Origin: Thermohalobaculum sp039180675
GTDB taxonomy: Bacteria > Pseudomonadota > Alphaproteobacteria > Rhodobacterales > Rhodobacteraceae
Length of the DNA stretch: 64,000 nt
Direction of reading: 5' to 3'
NCBI GenBank assembly: GCA_039180675.1
Contig: JBCDDC010000011.1
Span: forward strand, 1 to 64,000
Shown here: piece by piece, positions 42,661 through 51,429 of the stretch
How the letters are laid out: every line of letters begins with the position of its first letter
Position numbering within the stretch: position 1 is the first letter of the stretch
Position numbers and translations under genes: made by a program
Notes under the pieces: generated by a model
The model's database searches: none
What the model saw: the letters and a program-made list of their open reading frames with translations, nothing else
What the model was told of the DNA's origin: nothing

Positions 42661-43164
42661 ATGAACGAGAAGCTGCCGCACGAGAAGGGCTTCCATGTCA
42701 GTTGGGAGCAGATGCACCGCGACAGCCGCGCGCTCGCCTGGCGGCTGGACGGGCGCGGCCCGGGCGAGGGCGGGACGTGGCGCAGTGTGGTTGCGATCAC
42801 CCGCGGCGGCATGGTCCCGGCCTGCGTGGTGGCGCGGGAGCTCAATATCCGCGTGGTCGACACGATCTCGGTCAAGTCCTACGACCATCAGACCCAGTCG
42901 GAGGCGGAGATCCTTAAGGCGCCCGATCAGGATATCGGCAAGGGCGAGGGTGTGCTGATCGTCGATGATCTCGCCGATACCGGGCGCACCCTGCAGGTCG
43001 TGCGCGAGAAGTACCCGAAAGCGCACTTCGCCACGGTCTACTCCAAGCCCAAGGGCGCGGAACTGGTGGACACCTTCATCACCTCAGTCAGCCAGGACAC
43101 CTGGATCTTCTTCCCCTGGGACATGGCGCTCATGTACGTGGACCCGCTGAGGGGGACCGCATGA
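42661..43164 (+). CDS. gpt: Xanthine-guanine phosphoribosyltransferase
   Basis: A 167-residue phosphoribosyltransferase. The PRPP loop VLIVDDLADTGRTL (98-111) contains the Asp-Asp and Thr/Gly-rich segment, AITRGGMVPACVVARELN (45-62) matches the Gpt substrate-hood region, and WIFFPWDMAL closes the C-terminus as in E. coli XGPRT. It converts xanthine, guanine or hypoxanthine plus PRPP to the nucleotide. It opens an operon with an unknown secreted protein and a nucleoside-type ABC transporter, each gene overlapping the next by 1-4 bases, which suggests purine salvage. Confidence 0.93.
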   Translation: MNEKLPHEKGFHVSWEQMHRDSRALAWRLDGRGPGEGGTWRSVVAITRGGMVPACVVARELNIRVVDTISVKSYDHQTQSEAEILKAPDQDIGKGEGVLIVDDLADTGRTLQVVREKYPKAHFATVYSKPKGAELVDTFITSVSQDTWIFFPWDMALMYVDPLRGTA

Positions 43165-44051
43165 GAAATCTCACCCTCGGGGTGCTGTTACTCTTGGCGC
43201 TCTCGGGGATGGCACATGCTCAAGACTTGCATTTCTCGACGCTGAAGATCTTCGACCCGATACCTATATCGACCTACGATCCCGATCGGCGGATTCCTGT
43301 GACCTTGTACGACAGGAAGGGAGAGATGCGCGGGGGAACATTTTACTCCTCGACCAAGGATACGACTGGCCGCTTCGTCGTCTTTTCGGTTCCAATGTCC
43401 CACATTCGCCGAGGGCAAGTTTTTGTGAATCAGGACACCGGTGAACTGGACCTTCGCATGTCTTGGCACGAGGGGGAGGATGGGGCGTTGACCCTAGGCC
43501 CAAACCTGGCCCGGGACGGCTTGCCAAAGGATTCCTTTCCGATGCCAGGCGAGGTCTTTGTGCACGTTAGCGACTCATGGATTAATCCGACTCGGGTCGA
43601 GCAGATGGACGACCGGTTTGTGGCGGCCAAGGCGTCGGGGCGCGTCTTCTCGGGATACCGGTCCGGTGATTTCAGCAGAGATCCGGTCTGGACCGGGAGA
43701 TCGTATTGCGGCTGGGACGCTTTCGAGCGGCACGAGCGCCGCGCCGGCTCACGTGATTCATTGATCGCAACCTACCCCGATCAAAATTCGGATCCGCCGT
43801 TTTCTTTGGGTCGGAGTTTTGGATATCCCGATGGGGATGGCGGCTATCGATTGATCGCCTACTGCAGTGCAAAGAAGAGCCTAGGCAGGAATGGCTATTG
43901 CCTCGTTCGCTATGCCCTTTTGACAGATTACATCGGCTTCAAAATTGGGATTAACAGCGCGGATCTTTGCCGGGCTCCGGCCCTCGTGTCGGCGGTTAAG
44001 GCGCAGCTCGAGGGGTGGGTGCTGACGCGGCAGGATGAGGTCCTGAATTGA
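43161..44051 (+). CDS. Secreted hypothetical protein in the gpt/ABC operon
   Basis: A 296-residue protein with signal peptide MRNLTLGVLLLLALSGMAHA before QDLHFS. The mature part is rich in beta-strand-like stretches (RFVVFSVPMSHIRRGQVFVN), with four Cys that could pair. It does not resemble a BmpA-type or other substrate-binding protein, although it occupies the place where one would be expected. Base composition is lower in GC than its operon partners. It overlaps gpt and the ATPase gene by four bases each. The function is unknown. Confidence 0.65.
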   Translation: MRNLTLGVLLLLALSGMAHAQDLHFSTLKIFDPIPISTYDPDRRIPVTLYDRKGEMRGGTFYSSTKDTTGRFVVFSVPMSHIRRGQVFVNQDTGELDLRMSWHEGEDGALTLGPNLARDGLPKDSFPMPGEVFVHVSDSWINPTRVEQMDDRFVAAKASGRVFSGYRSGDFSRDPVWTGRSYCGWDAFERHERRAGSRDSLIATYPDQNSDPPFSLGRSFGYPDGDGGYRLIAYCSAKKSLGRNGYCLVRYALLTDYIGFKIGINSADLCRAPALVSAVKAQLEGWVLTRQDEVLN

Positions 44052-45538
44052 CCTTGGCGCTCCTCCAAGCAGTCGGGCTCACCAAGTACTTCGGTGATTT
44101 TGCCGCCTGCAGGGGCATTGATCTGGCGATCCGTGCGGGCGAGCGGCATGCGTTGCTGGGCGAGAACGGGGCCGGCAAGTCGACGCTGGTGAAGATGATC
44201 TATGGCGCACTGGCGCCCTCGGCCGGAGAGATCCGGTGGGAGGGGCGGGCGGTGACCATAGACGGGCCGAAGGCGGCGCGGGCGCTCGGCGTTGGCATGG
44301 TGCACCAGCATTTCTCGCTCTTCGATGCGCTCACGGTGGCGGAGAATGTGGCGCTGGCGCTGCCCGGCGCGATGCCACGGGCGATTTCGGGGCGGATCCG
44401 TGACGTCTCCAAGGCTTACCGGCTCGAGATCGATCCAGACAAGCGGGTGCATGAGCTCTCCGTCGGGGAGAAGCAGCGGGTCGAGATCCTGCGCTGCCTG
44501 CTACAGGAGCCGCGGCTCCTGATCATGGACGAGCCGACCTCGGTCCTGACCCCGCAGGAGGCCGATGCGTTGTTCGAGACGCTGGAGCGGCTGTCGGCCG
44601 AGGGGGTCGCGATCCTCTACATCTCCCACCGTCTGGCCGAGGTGCGCGCGCTGTGTGAGACCGCCACGATCCTGCGCGGGGGTGAGCTTGTGGCGACCTG
44701 CGATCCGCGCGCCGAGACGGCGGACAGTATGGCCGCCCTGATGGTGGGCCATGAGGTGGAGAAGCTGGTCAGACGCTCCTCGACCGGGATCCGTGGGCCG
44801 GTGCGGCTGAAGCTGGCCGGGCTCACCTCCGGCCGTCTGCGGGCCATCGATCTCGACGTGCATGGCGGCGAGGTCATGGGGATCGCAGGCGTTGCGGGCG
44901 AGGGGCAGAACGCGCTGATGGCGGCCCTGATCGGCGAGACGCCGACAGCCCCCGAGATGATCGAGATCGAGGGCAGGCCCATGGGCCGGGCAAGCCCGAC
45001 TGAGCGCCGGCTGGCTGGCGCAGCCTTTGTGCCTGAGGAGCGGATCGGCCACGCAGCGGTGACCGAGATGGCGCTGCCGCAGAACATCCTGCTGTCGCAT
45101 CACAGGGCCGAGCGGCTGGTCCGGGGCGGCTGGATCGATGCCAGAAAGATGCGGAGCTGGGCCGACAAGGTGCGCGCGGATTTCGACGTCCGCTCCGGCT
45201 CGGCGCGGCCCGTGGCGGGCGCGCTGTCGGGGGGGAATCTGCAGAAATTCGTCGTTGGGCGTGAGATTCTGCGCAATCCCGGCGTTCTGGTCGTGAGCCA
45301 GCCCACATGGGGGGTCGACCCAGGCGCCGCGGCGGTGATCCGCGAGGCGCTGGTGCGGTTGGCCGAGACCGGGGCGGCGGTGCTGGTGATCAGTCAGGAT
45401 CTGGAAGAGCTCTTCGCGTTGGCTGACCGGATCGCCGTCATTCATGATGGGCAGCTTTCGGCGCCCGAACCAGTGGAAGATCTGACGGCAGAGCGGGTCG
45501 GCTTGCTGATGGCCGGTGCCTTGGAGGCCGCCGCATGA
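44048..45538 (+). CDS. Nucleoside/sugar-type ABC transporter ATP-binding protein (duplicated NBD)
   Basis: A 496-residue protein with two nucleotide-binding domains, as in the BmpA-linked and ribose importers. The first has Walker A GENGAGKST (about 37-45), VGEKQRVEI signature and IMDEPTSVLTP. The second is degenerate (GVAGEGQNALMAA in place of Walker A) but keeps the SGGNLQKF signature. The domain order matches YufO-like nucleoside transporters. TTG 44048 overlaps the preceding stop, with GAGGT upstream. Its permeases follow at 45535 and 47219. The substrate is inferred as a purine nucleoside from the family and from gpt. Confidence 0.92.
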   Translation: MTLALLQAVGLTKYFGDFAACRGIDLAIRAGERHALLGENGAGKSTLVKMIYGALAPSAGEIRWEGRAVTIDGPKAARALGVGMVHQHFSLFDALTVAENVALALPGAMPRAISGRIRDVSKAYRLEIDPDKRVHELSVGEKQRVEILRCLLQEPRLLIMDEPTSVLTPQEADALFETLERLSAEGVAILYISHRLAEVRALCETATILRGGELVATCDPRAETADSMAALMVGHEVEKLVRRSSTGIRGPVRLKLAGLTSGRLRAIDLDVHGGEVMGIAGVAGEGQNALMAALIGETPTAPEMIEIEGRPMGRASPTERRLAGAAFVPEERIGHAAVTEMALPQNILLSHHRAERLVRGGWIDARKMRSWADKVRADFDVRSGSARPVAGALSGGNLQKFVVGREILRNPGVLVVSQPTWGVDPGAAAVIREALVRLAETGAAVLVISQDLEELFALADRIAVIHDGQLSAPEPVEDLTAERVGLLMAGALEAAA

Positions 45539-46596
45539 TCACGCTCACCCGGCGTCCCGGGCCGTCGATCTGGATGTCGCTGCTCTCGCCCGTGATCGCG
45601 ATCGCGCTGACCGTGGCGAGTGGTGCGATCATCTTCACGGCGATGGGGATGGATGCGGGCGAGGCGCTGTCGATCTATTTCCTCTCGCCCTTCGGCGATG
45701 CCTTCTCACGCTCCGAACTGGTGGTGAAGGCGGTGCCGCTGGCGCTGATCGGGGCGGGGCTGGCGGTCAGCTTCCGCGCCAATGTCTGGAATATCGGCGC
45801 GGCGGGGCAGTATACGCTGGGCGCTGTCGCGGGTGGTTGGGTGGCGCTGAGTTTCCCCGAGGCGAGCTCGCCGCTCTGGCTCATCCCCTACATGTTTGCG
45901 GGGATCGCGGGTGGGATGGCCTGGGCGGCAATCCCGGCGCTGTTGAAGACCCGTTTCCACGCCAACGAGATTCTGGTCAGCCTGATGCTGACCTATGTCG
46001 CGGCGCTGTTACTCGACTGGCTGGTGCGCGGGCCGTGGCGCGATCCGCTGGGCTTTGGCTTCCCGCAGAGCCGGGACTTCGCCGAAGCGTTTCTTATGCC
46101 GCTGCTTGCGCCGCCGGATCGGGTCCATGCCGGGGTCTTTGCCGCATTGATCGCGGGCGGGGCGCTCGCGGTGATGATGGGCCGCACGATCAAAGGTTTC
46201 GAGATCGCGGTGATAGGTGCGGCGCCGCGCGCGGGTGCGTTCGGCGGGTTCAACCAGACCGGCGTGACCTGGTTCGTGCTGCTCGTCTCGGGCGGTCTGG
46301 CGGGGCTCGCAGGTGCGATCGAGGTCTCGGCCACGATCCGCCAGCTGCAGCCGGACATCGCGGCGGGGTACGGGTTCACGGCAATCATCGTTGCCTTCCT
46401 CGGGCGTTTGAACCCCGCTGGCGCGATCCTCGGCGCGCTGGTGCTGGCGGTGAGCTATATCGGGGGGGAGAACGCGCAGATCCTGCTGAAGCTGCCGAAG
46501 AACGCGGCGTTCGTGTTCCAGGGGCTCTTGCTGTTCTTCCTGCTCACCTGCGATACGCTTATCCGCTATCGGATCAGGTTTGCGAGGGTTGCATGA
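45535..46596 (+). CDS. Nucleoside-type ABC transporter permease 1
   Basis: A 353-residue polytopic permease of the BPD_transp_2 group. About ten helices include LALIGAGLAVSFRANVWNIGA, the family EAA-like GFNQTGVTWFVLLVSGG and AIIVAFLGRLNPAGAILGAL. It pairs with the second permease at 47219. The gene overlaps the ATPase gene by four bases and the UDG-like gene by four bases. Confidence 0.92.
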   Translation: MITLTRRPGPSIWMSLLSPVIAIALTVASGAIIFTAMGMDAGEALSIYFLSPFGDAFSRSELVVKAVPLALIGAGLAVSFRANVWNIGAAGQYTLGAVAGGWVALSFPEASSPLWLIPYMFAGIAGGMAWAAIPALLKTRFHANEILVSLMLTYVAALLLDWLVRGPWRDPLGFGFPQSRDFAEAFLMPLLAPPDRVHAGVFAALIAGGALAVMMGRTIKGFEIAVIGAAPRAGAFGGFNQTGVTWFVLLVSGGLAGLAGAIEVSATIRQLQPDIAAGYGFTAIIVAFLGRLNPAGAILGALVLAVSYIGGENAQILLKLPKNAAFVFQGLLLFFLLTCDTLIRYRIRFARVA

Positions 46597-47219
46597 ACCA
46601 GGCGGCGTGGCAGGCGCGGGTCGATGACGTGACGGGGCGTTTTGGGCTGGAGTCACCCGCGCGCTTTTTGTTTTCTCCCTGGGCGCGGATCGGCGATGCG
46701 GAGGTTGTCTTCGCCTCGCGCAATCCTGGGTTTTCGGGCCCGGATGCGCCGGATGCTGGCGGCCTCGCGACCGATCGGTCGGTTTATGCGGAGCCTGACG
46801 AGGCAGCCACAACGCCGATGACCGGTCAGGTGCAGGCGCTGTCGGCATTCCTTGGCGTGCCACTTACACGGATTCTCGCGGGCACGATCACGCCGTTTCG
46901 TGTTGCGCGGTTCGGTGATCTGGCGCGGGACGCACGCGACACCGCTTTTGAGCTCGGTCGAGCGTTCTGGAGCGAGGTTCTGGCTCGGCCGCGTCGGCTG
47001 GTGATTGCCTCGGGCGTCGAGGCGGCGGAGATGTTCAGGGAGATCCTCGGTTTGCCCGAGACACTGAATATCGCGTCCGGTTGGGGGAACACGCGGCTGG
47101 TGCGGTGCGGGGCGCCGGGCCGCGCGCTCGTCCTGTTGCCAAACCTGTCGCAGTATCGGCTCTTCGCGCGGCCTGCCTGTCGCGCACCGCTGGCCCGGGT
47201 CTTCGAGGGCTTGGTCTGA
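46593..47219 (+). CDS. Uracil-DNA-glycosylase-like protein embedded between permease genes
   Basis: A 208-residue soluble protein. The segment GDAEVVFASRNPGFSGPD (about 29-46) resembles the first active-site motif of the UDG superfamily, and VLLPNLSQYR near 185 sits where the second loop would be, though it lacks the typical HPSP. No membrane segment or signal peptide is present. It overlaps the permease 1 stop by four bases and the permease 2 start by one base, so it is translationally coupled within a transporter operon. The UDG relation is a fold-level guess. A purine or base-related role would fit the operon. Confidence 0.5.
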   Translation: MNQAAWQARVDDVTGRFGLESPARFLFSPWARIGDAEVVFASRNPGFSGPDAPDAGGLATDRSVYAEPDEAATTPMTGQVQALSAFLGVPLTRILAGTITPFRVARFGDLARDARDTAFELGRAFWSEVLARPRRLVIASGVEAAEMFREILGLPETLNIASGWGNTRLVRCGAPGRALVLLPNLSQYRLFARPACRAPLARVFEGLV

Positions 47220-48118
47220 TGGAGGCGTTTCTCACCTCGCTTCTGATCGCAGCGACCCCTCTCCTGCTGGCGGCAACCGGAGAGTTGATCGCCGAGCGCT
47301 CGGGCGTTCTGAACCTGGGCGTCGAGGGCATGATGCTGATGGGTGCGGTGACGGCGTTCGTGGTGATGTTCACGACCGGCTCGCCAGCTCTGGCCGTCTT
47401 CGCCGGCGCCGGTGCCGGGCTGCTGATGGCGGGGCTTTTTGCCTTTATCGCGCTCTTCTGCTTGGCCAATCAGATGGCGACGGGGCTGGCACTGACGATC
47501 TTCGGGATCGGGCTGTCGGGCCTGATCGGGCAGGATTTCGTTGGCCAGCCGGTGGAGCCTCTGGCGCGTTTGGGGGTAGAGACCACGGCTGTGGGTCGGG
47601 TGCTGCTGAGCCATGATGTTCTGGTCTATTTGGCCATCCTCGCTCTGATCGGCACACATGTCTTTCTTAATCACTCACGGGCCGGGCTGATGCTGCGCGC
47701 TGTGGGCGACAACCATAGTGCGGGCCATGCGCTGGGCCTTCAGGTCCGGCTGATCCGGACGCTCGCGGTGCTGTTCGGCGGGCTGATGGCTGGGCTGGGC
47801 GGTGCTTACTTGAGCCTCGCCTACACCCCGCTCTGGGGTGAGGAGATGACCGCCGGGCGTGGCTGGATCGCTCTGGCGCTGGTTGTCTTTGCGACCTGGC
47901 AACCGTTTCGTCTGCTGTTCGGAGCCTGGTTTTTCGCGGCAATCACCCAGCTTCAGTTTTATGGCCAGGATTGGGGTGTCGCCTTGCCGAGCCAGTTCCT
48001 CGCCATGGCCCCCTATCTCGCGACCATCATCGCGCTGGTGATCATCAGCCAGGCCCCGGCGCGGAGCCGGGCGACGACCCCGGCCGAGATTGGGAGGCCG
48101 TTCCGGGCTGAGCGCTAG
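47219..48118 (+). CDS. Nucleoside-type ABC transporter permease 2
   Basis: A 299-residue permease, beginning MEAFLTSLLIAATPLLLAAT and including ERSGVLNLGVEGMMLMGAV, a hallmark of the second permease of BmpA-type nucleoside transporters. Later helices include FRLLFGAWFFAAITQLQFYG. The ATG uses the last A of the UDG-like gene's stop (TGATG). It completes the operon. The substrate-binding protein that this family needs is not encoded in the window. Confidence 0.92.
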   Translation: MEAFLTSLLIAATPLLLAATGELIAERSGVLNLGVEGMMLMGAVTAFVVMFTTGSPALAVFAGAGAGLLMAGLFAFIALFCLANQMATGLALTIFGIGLSGLIGQDFVGQPVEPLARLGVETTAVGRVLLSHDVLVYLAILALIGTHVFLNHSRAGLMLRAVGDNHSAGHALGLQVRLIRTLAVLFGGLMAGLGGAYLSLAYTPLWGEEMTAGRGWIALALVVFATWQPFRLLFGAWFFAAITQLQFYGQDWGVALPSQFLAMAPYLATIIALVIISQAPARSRATTPAEIGRPFRAER

Positions 48119-48132
48119 GGCGTGGCCACGGT

Positions 48133-48666
48133 TCAAGCGGCAATCAACGGCTCGGCGAATTCCAGCACATTGCCCTCGGGATCTTTCACGAAACCGACCC
48201 GGCGCAGGTATTGCGTGCCGTCGAGGGCATAGGTCTCGGCGCGCACGAATGTGGGCACGCCTTCTTCTTCGAGGGCGGAGAGGATTTGATCTACATCGTC
48301 GACCGCAAAGCAGAGATGGCCGTATCCGGTGCGGGCGAAATGCGCGAGGAAATCCGCTGCCTCGGGCAGGCCGATCCCATTGGCATCCGCCTCGACCAGT
48401 TCGAGCCGGGTGTCGTTGAGCGTGAGATAGGCAAGCCGCTTGCCGTTCAGAGCGTTGACCCGCCACGCGACCTCGATCTCGAAGCCGAGCTTCTCCTGAT
48501 ACCAGACCATCAGGTCGTCGAAGGCCCGCACATTGAGCGAGACGTGATCGAAGCGGGCGTCATCGAGTGCGGGGGAGCGCGCCTGCAACCGGTTGACCGG
48601 AAGCGCCTGCATGCTGACGGCCGAGGCGGCGATGCCAGCCATTCGAAGGAAATTGCGTCGTCTCAT
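48133..48666 (-). CDS. VOC-superfamily (glyoxalase-like) protein with Tat-type signal
   Basis: A 177-residue protein. The N-terminus MRRRNFLRMAGIAASAVSMQA is a twin-arginine-like signal (R-R-N-F-L-R), unusual for this fold. The mature part is one vicinal-oxygen-chelate domain: FDHVSLNVRAFDDLMVWYQEKLGF, then TLNDTRLELVEA, GHLCFAVDD and the closing GNVLEFAEPL. His in DHVSL, Glu in RLELVE, His in GHLC and Glu in VLEF would be the metal ligands. Reaction unknown. It is divergent from the LysR gene at 48781. Confidence 0.85.
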   Translation of the reverse strand: MRRRNFLRMAGIAASAVSMQALPVNRLQARSPALDDARFDHVSLNVRAFDDLMVWYQEKLGFEIEVAWRVNALNGKRLAYLTLNDTRLELVEADANGIGLPEAADFLAHFARTGYGHLCFAVDDVDQILSALEEEGVPTFVRAETYALDGTQYLRRVGFVKDPEGNVLEFAEPLIAA

Positions 48667-48680
48667 GGTCCTGTCCTCTT

Positions 48681-48709
48681 TCCTGGGTCGGGCGGGATCG
48701 CCCGCAGGA
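48681..48709. promoter_or_regulatory. Two-step hairpin in the VOC/LysR intergenic region
   Basis: TCCTG-ggt-CGGGCG-ggat-CGCCCG-CAGGA lies just upstream of the VOC gene start (48666) on the minus strand. The symmetric arms could form a leader hairpin or an operator of the divergent LysR gene. Role inferred. Confidence 0.35.
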
Positions 48710-48780
48710 CAGAGATGTCACTTGACCGGATGTTTCGGTAGGTGGATAAAATAAGTATGTATCATTTGTATTATGAATGA

Positions 48781-49695
48781 ATGGTCAAGACGCTCGACAG
48801 GTTCGATCTGCTGCGCCTGTTCCTCAAGGTCGTGGAGACCGGGTCGCTGACTGCGGCGGGTGCGGCGCTCGGTCTCTCTCAGCCATCGGCGAGCCGGCAG
48901 CTCCGGGTCCTCGAGGACGATCTCGGCGCGCAGCTTCTCTCCCGCACCACTCATCGCCAGAACCTGACCGACGCGGGACAGAGGTTCCTGCCCGAGGCGC
49001 GGGCGCTGGTTGACCGCTGGGATGCCGTGCGCGACGACATTCAGGATCGTCAGGCCGACCTCGCGGGACCGATCAGGGTGCTCGCGCCCGTGGGTCTCGG
49101 CCAATCGGTGCTGCCCGAGATCGTCGGCCCGTTTCTGAGCCGCCATCCAAGGATCAGCCTTGATTGGATCCTCGACGACGCGCCACGCGATCTCGTCGCA
49201 GAAGGCATCGATGTTTGGCTGCGGATCGGCAGGGTGCCGGATGAGAGCCTGATCGTCCGCGAATTGCTGCGGATTGAACGTCTGGTCGTCGCGGGAGCGA
49301 ATTTTCCGAACCCTGCGACGCCGGAGACGTGCTCAGAACTGCCCGCCGTCGTGCTGACGCCGTTCGCTAATGGCCTGGTCAGGCTGTTTGATCGGGCGCA
49401 GCGGGAGGCGCTGATCGTGCAGGAGACTGCGGTTGCGACAGATAATCTGTTTACCGCGAGAGGTTTCGTTGCTGCCGGCGCCGGTTATGGCGTGCTCCCA
49501 CGGTGGTTGGTGGCGGATGCGCTAGACGATGGCACGATGCGGCATCTGGTGCCGGAGTGGAGGCCCGCTGCGATGCCGCTCTCCATCGCCTATCCGCGCG
49601 GCCGGTACCGGCCGGTCCGCATCGATGGCTTCATCGACATGATCCGCTCGGAGATCGCGGTCGAGGCGGATCTGTTTCGCCGCTCTCCGCTGTAG
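48781..49695 (+). CDS. LysR-family transcriptional regulator
   Basis: A 304-residue LysR protein. The winged helix DLLRLFLKVVETGSLTAAGA and LGLSQPSASRQLRVLEDDLG spans about residues 8-62. The effector-binding domain starts near 90 with GPIRVLAPVGLGQSVLPEIV, similar to the CrgA/DsdC-like subgroup. A start at ATG 48781 puts the HTH in the correct place. It is divergent from the VOC gene, which is a probable target. Convergent with the oligopeptide ABC operon. Inducer unknown. Confidence 0.92.
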   Translation: MVKTLDRFDLLRLFLKVVETGSLTAAGAALGLSQPSASRQLRVLEDDLGAQLLSRTTHRQNLTDAGQRFLPEARALVDRWDAVRDDIQDRQADLAGPIRVLAPVGLGQSVLPEIVGPFLSRHPRISLDWILDDAPRDLVAEGIDVWLRIGRVPDESLIVRELLRIERLVVAGANFPNPATPETCSELPAVVLTPFANGLVRLFDRAQREALIVQETAVATDNLFTARGFVAAGAGYGVLPRWLVADALDDGTMRHLVPEWRPAAMPLSIAYPRGRYRPVRIDGFIDMIRSEIAVEADLFRRSPL

Positions 49696-49710
49696 CAACA
49701 TGAGACCCGA

Positions 49711-51429
49711 TCAGACGATCTCTTTCTCCAGCCCCTCGGTTGAGAGGCCTTCGAGCTTCGGCATCAGGCTGAGGAGTTCGCGGGTGTAGGGCTCTTTCGG
49801 ATCGGCGAAGAGCGTCTCGGTCTCCGCCACCTCCACCAGCTTGCCGTTGCGCATCACGCCGACCCGGTCGCACATCTGGCGCACGACCGGCAGGTCGTGG
49901 CTGATAAACAGCATGGTGAGGCCCAGATGCTCCTGCAGATCTTTGAGGATGTTGAGGATCTGTGCCTGGATCGAGACATCCAGCGCCGAGGTCGGCTCAT
50001 CGCAGATCAGGAAGCGGGGCTGGGTGGCGAGCGCCCGGGCGATCGAGATCCGTTGGCGCTGGCCGCCCGAGAATTCGTGAGGATACTTCCGCCCTGCCTC
50101 GGCGCCGAGACCTACCCTATCGAGGAGCTCGTCCACCCGTTGTTGGACATCGCCACCGGCGAGCAGTCCGTGGTGCACTACCGGCTCGGCCACGATCTGA
50201 TCGACCCGCATGCGGGGGTTGAGGCTGGAGAACGGGTCCTGGAAGATCATCTGGATCTGGCAGCGATAGTCCTCGAGCGCCTGTCCACCGGTGAGTTCCG
50301 TGACGTCGATGCCGTCGAACAGGATCTGGCCCGCATCGGCCTCGTAGAGTTTAGCAATCGTGCGGGCCATGGTGGATTTGCCCGACCCGCTCTCGCCCAC
50401 CAGACCGAAGACCTCGCCATCGCGGATGTCGAAGCTCACATCGTCAACCGCCGTGAACCAGCGGCGTTGGGAGGGGAAGATCGAACGGCGCTCGATGAAG
50501 CGTTTGGTGACGCCTTTGACCTCGACCAGCTTGCCGCTTTGCGATGGTGGCGGCTTGGGCCAGTTGCGGGCGAGATCGCTGATCTGGAACGTGATCTCCC
50601 GCCCGCCGTAGGAGATCTGTGGGAAACGGTGGACCTTTAGCGTGGGCCGGGGGACGGCGGCAATCAGCGATTTTGTGTAGGTATGTTTCGGGGCGCCGAG
50701 CACTTCGGCGGTCGGCCCGCTCTCGACGACCTCGCCCTGGTACATCACTGTGACCGTATCGGTCGTATCGGCGATCACGCCCATATCGTGGGTGATCAGG
50801 ATGACGCCGACCTGACGCTCGCGGGCGAGTTCCTTGATCAGTTCGAGGATCTGCGCCTGAATTGAGACATCGAGTGCCGTTGTCGGCTCATCGGCGATGA
50901 TCACTTCCGGCTCGGAACAGAGCGCGAGCGCGATCACCACCCGCTGGCGCATCCCGCCGGAGAACTGGTGGGGGTATTGCTTGATCCGCACCGATGGATT
51001 GGGGATGCCGACCCGGTCGAGCAGGGCAACTGCGCGGGATCTCGCCTCGTCTTCGGAGACCTTGATGTGGAGCTGGATCGTCTCGACCAGTTGCTGCTCG
51101 ACCGTAAAGAGCGGATTGAGCGAGGTCAGCGGGTCCTGGAAGATCATGGAGATCCGGGCGCCGCGGAGCGCGCGCATCCCCTCCGCATCGCGGCCAGAGA
51201 TCGTCTCCCCCTGAAAGCGGATCATGCCGCCCGCGATATGCCCTGGCGGGTCCAGTAGGCCCATGACGGCGGCGCCGATGGTGGACTTGCCCGCGCCGGA
51301 TTCGCCCACCAGCCCGTGGATCTCTCCCGGCTTCACCGAAAGCTGTGCCTGGTCCACCGCTACGAAGATCTGGTGGCGCGTTGGAAACTTGACCGACAGC
51401 CCGGCAATCTCGAGGAGGTTCTCGGTCAA
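49711..51429 (-). CDS. Oligopeptide/dipeptide-type ABC transporter, fused DppD-DppF ATPase
   Basis: A 572-residue protein with two complete nucleotide-binding domains joined in one chain. The first has Walker A GESGAGKST, signature FSGGMRQR and DEPTTALD. The second has GESGSGKST, FSGGQRQR and DEPTSALD. Each is followed by the PYTREL-like oligopeptide-binding (OppD/F) C-terminal motif (HTYTKSL, PYTREL). Such fusions replace separate DppD and DppF. It is the last gene of a dppA-dppB-dppC-dppDF operon and overlaps dppC by four bases. The substrate may be di- or oligopeptides or related compounds. Confidence 0.94.
   Translation of the reverse strand: MTENLLEIAGLSVKFPTRHQIFVAVDQAQLSVKPGEIHGLVGESGAGKSTIGAAVMGLLDPPGHIAGGMIRFQGETISGRDAEGMRALRGARISMIFQDPLTSLNPLFTVEQQLVETIQLHIKVSEDEARSRAVALLDRVGIPNPSVRIKQYPHQFSGGMRQRVVIALALCSEPEVIIADEPTTALDVSIQAQILELIKELARERQVGVILITHDMGVIADTTDTVTVMYQGEVVESGPTAEVLGAPKHTYTKSLIAAVPRPTLKVHRFPQISYGGREITFQISDLARNWPKPPPSQSGKLVEVKGVTKRFIERRSIFPSQRRWFTAVDDVSFDIRDGEVFGLVGESGSGKSTMARTIAKLYEADAGQILFDGIDVTELTGGQALEDYRCQIQMIFQDPFSSLNPRMRVDQIVAEPVVHHGLLAGGDVQQRVDELLDRVGLGAEAGRKYPHEFSGGQRQRISIARALATQPRFLICDEPTSALDVSIQAQILNILKDLQEHLGLTMLFISHDLPVVRQMCDRVGVMRNGKLVEVAETETLFADPKEPYTRELLSLMPKLEGLSTEGLEKEIV

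Noticed and set aside
45516..46592. Plus-strand frame overlapping the first nucleoside permease
   Set aside because: Its first ~360 codons are a frame-shifted copy of the permease gene. Only the last part, from ATG 46593, is a believable gene and is listed as the UDG-like protein.
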